64,000 bases of DNA from Anaeromyces robustus. Its lineage: Eukaryota; Neocallimastigomycota; Neocallimastigomycetes; Neocallimastigales; Neocallimastigaceae. The stretch spans positions 62,001 to 126,000 of the forward strand of contig MCFG01000126.1 of the NCBI GenBank assembly GCA_002104895.1. The letters are read 5' to 3'. Position numbers and translations under genes: made by a program. Under the pieces are notes generated by a model that saw nothing but the letters and a program-made list of their open reading frames with translations, was not told where the DNA came from and did no database searches. Positions 53,819-64,000 of the stretch are shown piece by piece; the stretch's first letter is position 1, and the number at the start of each line of letters is the position of its first letter.

Positions 53819-55788
53819 TAATAGTCTTTTTTTTTTTTTTTTTTTTTTTATCATTTATCATTTGTATTTAATTTTTAAATTAAATCAATTAGTAATCCTT
53901 CCTTTATTAATAATAAAGATACAGATAACAATTATAATTACAGATTAGGATAAATCAAATAAAATAGAATAAAACAAGATAGAATAGATTATCCATAAAA
54001 TTAAAAAAAATCATTTAAACTTTTTATTTTTTACATAAAAATTAAGATGATTAAGATAGGAAAAATAAAAAAAAAAAAAAAAATAAAAAGTATAATAATT
54101 TAATATAAGTAGATAAATAAATATAGAATTCAATTTTCAATTAATAAATAAATAAATAAATAAATCATCCATCATAATTGTTATTAACATTTTACTTTTA
54201 ATCATGAATAATAATAATAATATGAAATGACAATTATTTAAATCATGATTTAATATTTAATATTTTAATAAAATAAATATTTATTATATATTTATTTAAT
54301 TATAATTATAATTATATTATTTGTATTTATATTATTGTATTTATATTTAAAATTTTCCACATTTTTTTTTTTTTACTTTCCTTCGTTAATAATAATAGTT
54401 AATCATAATAATAATAAGTAGTTAATAATAATAATATAAAATACTCATATTTACATATTTACATATTTACATATTTACATATTATAATATTTTATATTTT
54501 ATTTTATTGTATTTTTTTTTATTTTATAATTTAATTAATTTTCTTTATTTTTTTTTTTTTAATTATTATTCTATAAAATACAGAAAATAAATTTATTTTA
54601 TTAAATTTATTTATTCATTGAATTATTTAATATATTTATGATAAATCTAAAAAAAATCTTTTTTTTTTTTTATTTTAATATCTATTTTATTTATTATATT
54701 ATTATATATTTATTTTAATTATTATATTTTATTTTATTGTTTATGATGAATCATTTTTTTATATTGTATTCTATTCTATATATTATATTCTATATATTGT
54801 ATTTTATTTTATTCTATTGTATTTATATATTCTCATATATATTATATTACATTCTATTTTATATTTTATCTGAAGGATAAAAAAAAATAAAAAAAAAAGA
54901 TGATGGTGGTGTAACCTTTTTTAAAAAAAAAATTTTTTTTTATTTAAATTAAAAATTAAAAATTAAAATTAAAATTAAAATTAATTCTTTTATAATTAAT
55001 AATTAATTATACCATATATAATTATTATATTATAACATATATTACACTATACTATAATATAAAATTAAATAATAAAAAGGAAAAAAAAAATTTTAAAATT
55101 TAAAAATTTAATAAATGAATAAAATAAAATAAAAAAAAAACAAGAAAAATAATAAGAAAAAATTAATATTAAATTTATTATTATTATTATAATTATTCAT
55201 TATTAAATTATTAGTTAATCCATTGACAGTAAAAAAAAAAATAATAACAATTTTGGAATTTATTATTATTTATTATTTTGTTATTATTCATTATTTATTT
55301 TTTATTATTATTGAAATTTCAAGATTTTAAATTTAATTAAAAAAATAAATAAATAAATGAATAAATAAATAAATAAATAAATAAATTTATATTGAATTCA
55401 TGATGAATGAATGTAGGATGAATAAATTAAAATAAATTAAAATTAATTAATATAAAATAATAGTAATAATAAAAAATAATAAAAAATATAAAAAATAAAA
55501 CCTCCAAGCCTCTAAATTAAACTTTTTCTAATATTAAAAAATATATAATTATAATTTATGGTTATTATTTTAAGTTTTGACGTTTGAGAAAAAAAAAATT
55601 GATTAAGATTTTTAAGTGTTTTTTTTTTAAAAAGATCTAATAATATTATTATTGAATTAAATCTGTTAAAAAAAATAAAATAAAACTAACAATTCAATTC
55701 ATTAATATAATATATATAGTTATAAGTATTATTAATGTCTTTTTTTTTTTTTTTTCATTCTTATATGAAAATATATTAATATACAAGG

Positions 55789-55819
<31 letters not shown>

Positions 55820-58130
55820 TATTATATTATTATTAATTTATATAATTTTAATAAAAAATATAATTATATTTATATATATATTATAAAAACAAAACGGAAA
55901 AAGTAGTTCAATTAAAATAAGATATAAAAAAAAGATTAAAGCTTATTACATAAAAAATAAAAAATTGATTAATTAAAAATGAATTTTAAATTAAAAAGTA
56001 AAATAATAATAGTAATAATAATAATAATAGTATAGAAAATGTTTATTATTATATTTTATACAATTAAAAAAAAAACTTTAAAAAAAAAAATTAAAATATT
56101 AAAATATAATAATGAATATTCAATTTTATTTCATTTTCATTTTATACTTTTTAAACGTATAATTACTAATTTATTTTTTTTTTTAAATGAAATGAAATAA
56201 AAAATAAAAATTATATATATTTTTTAAAAAAAAAAAAATTAAAATAAAATCTAAAAAAAATACTTTATTTTTTTTTCTTTTTTAAATCATCATTATAATT
56301 AATGTCAATGTATTTAATATTAATATATTATTCCATAATTTTTTTATACTTTTATTATTTACTTTTTACTTTATATTATATTTTATATTTTATTTTATAA
56401 AAATATTTAATAAAGATATTCTATATATATATATCTCTGAAAAAAAATGAAAAATAGAAAAAAAAGGATATATTAAATATTTATAATAAAAAAAAATTAT
56501 TTTATTTTATATTATTATATTATATTATATTAAAGACTGGCCATTATAAATATCATTAACGTTTTTTTTTTCTATTTAAATAACATTTTACAATTACAAA
56601 ATTATGAATATTTTTTATTTTTTATTTATTTATTTTTATTTATTTTTATTTTATTTTATTTTTTTTTATTTTATTTTTTTTTTATTTTTGTAAAATAATT
56701 TTTTTTTCAACTAATTAAAAAAATATTCAATTATTTTCAATGATTAATTTATTATTAGTAGTAGTCTATCTATTTCTATCTATACATATATATATAAAAA
56801 TTATAGATACATAAATAAATATAAATATAGTTGTCAGGATATAGTTTAAAAAAAAAATCTATCTTTTTTTTTATACATATTATATATATGTATATAGTAT
56901 TAAATATGGAAAAATTTTTTTATAATATAAAAAATGTTAATATTATGAAAAAAATAAAAATAAATATAAAAATAAAAATAAAAATAAAAATAGTATGAAA
57001 TCATAATCATTTCATAATTATAATTTAAATTTAAATAAAATAGGTATATTTAAAAAAAAAAAAAAAAAAGAAAAAAAAAATAATATATTGTATAAAAAAA
57101 TATTAATAAGAATTTTTTTTTCTTTTTTATTTAAATATTATTTATTTAATAAAAGAATCATCTTCAATATAAAATTATATAATAAAATATAATAAAGTAA
57201 AATAAAATAAAATAAAATATTAAATCTTAATTTAATATTCCTTTTATATATAATATAATATTATATATAAAATTTTATAATTTTTTAAAAGTTGGATAAT
57301 CATGAAATATGAAATCATCTTATTTTATATATTTATAACAGTATAAAAAAATACTATATATATATTATTCTATATTGTCGATCGTATATATACGTCAATA
57401 TGTCAATTTCCTGTTAAAAAAAAAAAAGTTGAATAGTAGAATAGATTAAAATAATAAAAATTAGTTTTAAACTATAATATATTATATAAAAATTAAAAAA
57501 TTAATTTTTTTTTTCTTTTTCATTTAAAGTTTTTTTTTTTAAAAAAAAAATAAATAAAATAAAGCTAAATAAATATTATATATATAAACTATATTATAAT
57601 ATTATAATAAAATTTTATTATTTTTTTTTTTATTTTTCTATTTTAATTAATATGTATCAAAAAAAAAAAAAAAAAAAAAAAAAAAAACAAGCTTTTTTAT
57701 TATAATATTAATTTAACCTATTTTAATTAAAACATTTTATTTTTATTTAATTTTATAATTTTTTAATTTTTTTTTTTCAACTTTTATTATATATAAAAAA
57801 TAAAATAATATAAAATAAAGTAAAAAAAAAAAAAGAAAAAAACTACTTAAAATAAAGAAAATAAAAATAAAAATAAAATAAAAATAATAAAAAAAAAATC
57901 TAATTATATCCAAAAAAAAATAGAATAAAGTTATACTTTATTATATAAGAGATAAATATGATACAGTTGTATTACGTAATCCAAATACAATAAAACCAAA
58001 AAATAAAAAAAATAAAATAAAAAAGTTTTTTTCTTTTTTTTATTTCTTTTTTTTTTTTTTACTTATTTATTAATTATTAATTATTATATATAATATAATG
58101 TAGATACATTTTTTTTCTTATATATAATAT

Positions 58131-58773
58131 GGAATTTATGGGAAGTGTGCATTTCGGCAATGTATTTCGTAAATGTATCGCGCATTAAAATAACGTATTA
58201 TTTAAATGTATTATATTGTGGCTTATAAATTAAATTAATAAAAAATTTATTATATTATTAAAATCAATATTTTATTTATTATTGATTTATGAAACCAATT
58301 TATTAGTGGTATCTTCTTTTTATTAATATTTCTTTTTTTTTTTATTTAACTTATGAAATAAATAAAATATTAAGTGAAATTTAAAATTTATATTTATAAT
58401 TCTTTAAATTATGATTATGAAATAAATAAAATATTAAGTGAAATTTAAAATTTATATTTATAATTCTTTAAATTATGAAATAAATAAAATATTAAGTGAA
58501 ATTTAAAATTTATATTTATAATTCTTAAAATTATGAAATAAATAAAATATTAAGTGAAATTTAAAATTTATATTTATAATTCTTTAAATTATGAAATAAA
58601 TAAGAAATGTTTTAATATACAAGTACTAGTATATAAACTCTCTTAAAAATTTTTTATATAAATGTGGCGTTAAAAATATTTATATAAATTTACAATATGA
58701 AATGTGGCGTAAAGAACCTGTCAATGCAAAAAATTTCATGTACATTGCCGAAATGCTACACTCAGGAATTTAT
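58131..58773. mobile_element. Non-autonomous DNA transposon-like element (MITE, possibly Mutator-like) with inverted ends
   Basis: The left end carries AGTGTGCATTTCGGCAATGT (58144-58163). The right end, read in reverse complement from 58762, carries AGTGTAGCATTTCGGCAATG followed by TA: a ~22-bp terminal inverted repeat with one indel, containing CpG-bearing CATTTCGGCAATG, striking in this A/T background. The 9-mer GGAATTTAT flanks both ends (58131-58139 and 58765-58773), a candidate target-site duplication. An uneven 4 bp (left) and 2 bp (right) lie between the 9-mers and the AGTGT ends. No transposase frame is present in ~0.6 kb. Inside are a 58-bp minisatellite and two AATGTGGCGT repeats near the right end (58661, 58701). 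A 9-bp duplication would fit Mutator-like elements; family assignment is inference. Confidence 0.7.
58353..58605 (+). repeat. 58-bp minisatellite, four copies plus a partial
   Basis: Units begin ATGAAATAAATAAAATATTA at 58353, 58417, 58475 and 58533, with a truncated fifth at 58591. Spacing is 64, 58, 58, 58; the first unit carries an extra 6 bp (ATTATG duplication). Near-identical copies imply recent expansion. The repeat sits wholly inside the inverted-repeat element. Confidence 0.95.
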
Positions 58774-59851
58774 TATTATAGTTATAATTATTTTTTACAT
58801 TTTTCTTTCATACATACACATACTACAATAATAATAGAAAAATATATTATTATTTTTATAGATATAATATTTATTAAATAATAACAATAATAAAAATGTA
58901 TATATATAAATAAATTATAGTAATTTATTATTTTACTATTATTTATTATAAGTTTTATAATGATATAATAAATCATCTTATATAATAAATAATATTATTT
59001 TATTTATTATAAACAAAATAGTTAAAATGTTTTTTTTTTTTCTTTTACTTTTTTTAATAGTTTATATATATTAATTGTAATTTATTTGTTAAATATGATA
59101 ATATTATTGTAAATAAATAGGTTTTATTAAAAAAAGAAAATAAATAAATAAAAATAAATTATTATATAATAAACTATATTATATAATAAATATTATAAAT
59201 GTTTATCATTATTATTATTATTATTATTATTATAATCATTGCATTTACTCTTTTCTTTTTTTTTTTTATTTTTTTTATTATTAGTCACCGTCACTTTAAT
59301 TTTATTCATTTTATATATAAATAAATAATCATTTATTTCTATATAAAATATAATATTATTTTACGTTTGAAAAATAATTTTATTTAATAATAAAAAGAAA
59401 ATTAATTTTTTTTAAATAACAAATAATAATAACAGTAAATAATAATAATGAATAAATAATAGTTAATAATAATAAATAATAATAAATAATAATAAAAAAT
59501 AATAAAAAATAATAATAATATAAAACCAACAATATTTCAAATATTTTATTATTTTATTCTTTCATTCGTTGAAAATAGGATTCATAATTTCTGGATACAT
59601 TTATAAAAAATAAAAAAAAAATCATAATAATTATAAAAGAAATAAATAATATAAATAATAAATAATAACAGATAAACAAATAATAATAAATAGATAATAT
59701 AAATAATAATAAATAATAATAATTGAATAATATTAAAATAAAACAATTTATTTAATAAGAAAAATTAAAAGGTTTCATTATATAATATACATTATTCATT
59801 TTTTTTCTTTTTTTTAAGAAATATATAATTTCAATTCAATAAAGCAAAATC

Positions 59852-59854
<3 letters not shown>

Positions 59855-59902
<48 letters not shown>
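59855..59902. repeat. (TTA)n microsatellite
   Basis: About 16 uninterrupted trinucleotide units. Confidence 0.95.
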
Positions 59903-60561
59903 TATATGAAAAAAAAAAAAAAAAAGAGTTAAAATTTTTAAATAATTTAAAAAGGTATAATAATTATAAAACACACATATATATATAATATATACAAAAA
60001 AAAATTAAAATAAAATACTATTTACAATAATTTAATTATTATTATTATTATTTATTATAATTTTACTAAAAGATTAAAAGGTTTTTAGAATTTATAATCA
60101 TTAAGATATGAAACAATTATTAAACATAAAGTTTCTTTTTTTTTTTTTTTTTAAAAAAGAAAAAAAGCTTTTTTTCATTTTTCATTTCTTTTTATTTTTA
60201 TTATTATTATTTAAAAAAAAAAGGTTTTTTTCATCTCTTTTTAAAAATAATAATAATATTAACAAATTTCTTTAATTTATAATTATATAAATATTTAACT
60301 ATTATTCATTCATTATTTTTTAATTATTTATTCATCTATTGAAAAATAAAAATAAAAATAAAAAAAAAATAATAATTATTAAATAAATAAATAAATAAAT
60401 AATTTCATTTTATCTATGAAGAATTATATAAAACTGAATTAATGATTAATAAAAAAAAATGAATATTAAACTGTAACATTTTAATTTTAACTGTATTAAT
60501 TTTTTTTTTTAAGAAAAATTTTATACACATATTTTCTTTTTTTTTTTTTTTTTCTTTTTTC

Positions 60562-60670
60562 TTTTTTTTTCATTAATATTATTTCTATTTCTAATAATCT
60601 TATTTTTTTTTTTCTTTTCTTTTCTTTTCCTTTTTTTTTCATTAATATTATTTCTATTTCTAATAATCTT
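60562..60670. repeat. Two-copy repeat, ~70-bp period
   Basis: The segment CATTAATATTATTTCTATTT then CTAATAATCTT, preceded by a T/C tract, occurs at about 60571 and 60640 with no differences seen in that core. Confidence 0.85.
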
Positions 60671-60863
60671 AATTTTCTTTTCTTTTTTTTATAATATTTT
60701 AAATTTTTATTTACTTTTTTTTTTTTATTGAACTTTAAAAAAAAAAAATTAAAGTTTTATTGATTTAATATAAAAGTTTTTTTTTTTTTTTTTTTATTTT
60801 ATAAATCTATAAAATAATTATAATATATACTTTAAATAAATCATAAATAAATAATAACTATTT

Positions 60864-60897
<34 letters not shown>

Positions 60898-62524
60898 TTT
60901 GAAAAAAATTAAAAATCAAAAAAAAAAAAAAAAAAAATTCTATCCTAAATATTCCTTATTAAAAAAAGTTTTCTTTAAATCTGATTTATTATATTTTATT
61001 TTATCTTAAATTTTATTTTAATTTTATTTTATTTTATATTCATCTATACCTTTTTTTTTTTTTAAAAAAAAAAAAAAACTATAAATTATAAATTTTACTT
61101 ATTATTTGTTATTTGTTACGTATTATTTCATAATAACAATATGAAATAATCTTTTTTTTATATATATATATATCTAATAAAAAAAAAAAAAAACCTAATT
61201 ATTAATTATTAATTGTTAATTATTAAAAATGTTAAGGGAATGTGGAAAATACACAATTATTTTTTTTTTATTTTATTGATAAATAAGTTTATCCCTTTCA
61301 TCAGATTTTTCTGTAAAAATAATATATTTTATATTTATATATATATATATATATATTTTTTTTTTTTTTGTTAATAGTTTATCCTTTAATATCTTTATTA
61401 TAATAAATAAATAAGAAAGAAAAATAATAATGGAAAATTTAAGCTTTTTTTTATTATTATTATTTTACGAAAGGATAAAATAAGTAAAATATTGTAACAG
61501 AAAAAAAAATATTAAAATAAAATGATTATCATTATTTATTAATCCTTAAACTTTTATCGATTTTTTTTTAATGTAAATAATAATAATAAAAAAAAGACAT
61601 CTTTTTTTTTTTAAAATTATCAAAAATAATCATAGAATAATTGTTTTTACAATAATATTAATAATATATCAAATAATAAATAGAATAATTAAAATTTAAT
61701 AAATAGAGAATAAATAGAATAAAAGTATTTAATTTATGTATTTATGTATTTATTTATTTTCATGGCTTTAAAAAATTTTCCATATTCCATATTTATATTT
61801 ATTAAATTATTTAAAAATAAATATAATATATAAAGAATATATATATAAATATATATAAAGAAAGGAATCAATTTTTTTACTTGTACTCTTCTTTTTTTCT
61901 TTTTTTCTTTTTTTCTTTTTTTTTTTTAAAAAAAAAAATTGAATGTATCAAATTCTATCTTTTCTTTTAATTTTTTATTTTAATTTTTATTTTAATTTTT
62001 TTTTTTTAAATGTCCTTTTCTATATATAGTAAGTTTATTTATAATAAAATAAAATAAAATTGTATATGAGTAATGTCATACAATTTATATCTATTATTAT
62101 AGTTAATAGTTATAATAGTATGAGTAATAATATTTATATATACATATGATCGTTAGTAGTTATAGAATATTATTAATAATACTTTCTTAGTATATACAAT
62201 ATTATTTCATAATATTGTATAATATTGTATAATATTGTATAAATTTATACATTGGTATTAACTATAATTAATATAAAATGATTATTTTATTATTATCATT
62301 ATTATTATTATCATTCTAAAACTTTGTAATTATTAATAATAAAATGGGTTAATTAAGTATTATTTGTTTATTAATTATTTGTTTATCAATTATTTAAATC
62401 TTTATTAAATCTTATTAAATATTATTATGTTTTTATAGGTAGGTTATATGATTTATTCAGTTTTATATATTATTATAACTCTATTATTTTTTTATATTGT
62501 AATTAAGAATTTCTGTAAAAAATG

Positions 62525-62556
<32 letters not shown>

Positions 62557-64000
62557 TTATTATTAATTATTATTGTTTATTATATTTACTATTTATTTTA
62601 CCTTTTTTTTTTATATTTTTTTTTACTCATTCTTTAATAAAAAAGTATTAACATTAATTCTTATCAATTTTCATCAATTTTCATCAATTTTCATCATCAA
62701 TTACACCAATAAAAATAAACTTTTTTCGTTTATTTTTATTTTGATGAATAAAAACAAATAAAACTTAATATATTAAAATGTTTTTTTTTTTTTTTTAATA
62801 AAACATTTTAATATATAAATTTTATTTATTTATTTATTAACTTATTTATTTATTTGTTTGTTTATTAATAATAATATTAATAAGAATATTATTATTTTCT
62901 TTTTAATTTATCTTTGTTACAAAAAGAGTTTTAAATTTTTTTTTTGTTTTTTTTATTTCAAATTCGATTCATTGAAAACCACCACCAATATAATAATAAT
63001 ATTTTAAAGAATTAATAATAATATTTATAATTATATTATTATTACATTATTATTATTATTCATGAATATTTTAATCTTTATTTATTTATTTTAATCTTTA
63101 TTTATTATTTATTATAATATTTATTTTTTTATTAAAAGTATTTATTTTTATAAATCAACCTCTTTTTTTTTTTTTAATTAAAACTTGTTTTCTTTTTTAG
63201 GAATAATATGTTTTATTTATTAAAAAACTTTATTTTTTAATAATAATAATTTTTTTTTTTACTTTTTCAGTTTTTTGGTTAAGCAAATCAAAAGATAGAA
63301 AAAATGATTGTCGAAATGATAAAATAACTAAATAAACATTATTAAATATTATTAAATAGATAAATAACTTAATAACTAAATAAATATAATATAATGAATA
63401 TATAATAAATAAATAAAAGATAAAAACTCATACATTTAAATAGAATTAAAATGCATCATTAGTCACTTAAGACTTAATAATTTATAATTTATTTTTATTT
63501 ATATAAGTTTATATAAATAGTTATATTTAAAAAAAAAAAAAAAAACAAACTTTATTTGTCTTTTTATGTATTATAACATGATGATTTATAAAAATATATA
63601 AACATATATATTAATATACATATTTAACATATTTTTTTTTATATTTATTAAACATAATATAACAAAAATAAAGTTAAAATAATAATAACAATAACAATAA
63701 CAAAACAAAAAGAAAACAAATTATACCAATTAAATAATAATAAATAATAACAATATTGATAAATAATAAATGATAAATGATAATGGAATATAAATAAAAT
63801 AAAATAAAAGTCAAAACAAATTTTATAATAAAATTAGGTTAAATATTACCATTAAAAAAAATGGTAATGAAAAAAAAATAAATAAAATTGTAAAAATAAA
63901 ATAAAATAATAATAATAATAATAAATAAAATATATATATATATATATTTATTATATTAAACTTTTTCTTTTTTTTATTATTTGTTATTTATTTTTATGGT

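Larger units (their letters stand above)
40030..58130. other. 18-kb gene-free A/T-rich region
   Basis: I found no open frame with non-repetitive composition. The sequence is a mosaic of TTTA, TAAA, TTA and TTTTA microsatellites, poly-A/T tracts, (TA)n-like stretches, a short (GT)n at 48200-48218, (TTTATA)n at 50727-50797 and (TCTAAT)n at 53783-53818. The first few hundred bases above 40030 are the epimerase 5' flank. Short spliced genes or non-coding RNAs cannot be excluded. Confidence 0.6.
58774..64000. other. Gene-free A/T-rich right flank
   Basis: No gene recognised to the window edge. It contains (TTA)n at 59855-59902, a two-copy ~70-bp-period pyrimidine repeat at 60562-60670, AATATTGTAT triplets near 62208-62240 and (TTA)n near 62529-62560. 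Confidence 0.6.

Noticed and set aside
58788-58976. Minus-strand 62-codon frame beside the transposon-like element, considered as a transposase remnant
   Set aside because: Ile/Tyr/Asn polymer with no catalytic motif; lies outside the element borders.

Overview
This window looks like nuclear DNA of an anaerobic gut fungus (Neocallimastigomycota). Three signs point there. Non-coding DNA is extremely A+T-rich and full of homopolymers and TTTA/TAA microsatellites, with coding islands visibly richer in G+C. Introns are short GT..AG introns. One secreted enzyme carries two Cys-rich fungal dockerins (CBM10-type), the signature of the fungal cellulosome. Genes are few: five complete or nearly complete protein genes plus one cut by the left edge, separated by long gene-poor tracts. 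I saw no rRNA, tRNA or CRISPR array.

Layout. 1-7132 (minus strand): two head-to-tail paralogues of a large receptor-like gene. The upstream copy (7132-1585) can be assembled into 11 exons and 1265 codons: signal peptide, beta-helix ectodomain, Ig-like segment, EGF-like linker, seven membrane helices of class C GPCR type and a cytosolic tail. The second copy starts at 1008 and leaves the window. 12866-15823 (plus): an intronless 985-residue membrane/coiled-coil/acidic protein whose middle resembles the W2 (eIF2B-epsilon/eIF5 C-terminal) helical domain, with a KVTF PP1-docking-like motif near its C-terminus. 20954-22579 (plus): secreted CE6/SASA acetyl esterase - CBM13 - dockerin - dockerin. 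24760-27701 (minus): four-exon PQ-loop transporter-like protein with a very long low-complexity insert. 38884-40029 (minus): UDP-glucose 4-epimerase.

The remainder (7.1-12.9, 15.8-20.9, 22.6-24.8, 27.7-38.9, 40.0-64.0 kb) holds simple repeats, perfect hairpins, long A/T tracts and strand-asymmetric purine/pyrimidine blocks. Three repeats stand out. One is a 0.6-kb non-autonomous DNA-transposon-like element at 58131-58773, with inverted ends, a possible 9-bp target duplication and an internal 58-bp minisatellite. The second is an eight-copy tandem array at 23595-24040. The third is a lone inverted copy of that array's unit inside a receptor-gene intron at 5323-5355.

Functionally, the esterase (hemicellulose de-acetylation on the cellulosome) and the receptor pair (possible sensing of outside ligands, perhaps plant polymers) fit a plant-cell-wall-degrading lifestyle. 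The epimerase and PQ-loop protein are housekeeping sugar and vacuolar functions. Nothing suggests co-regulated clusters apart from the tandem receptor pair.
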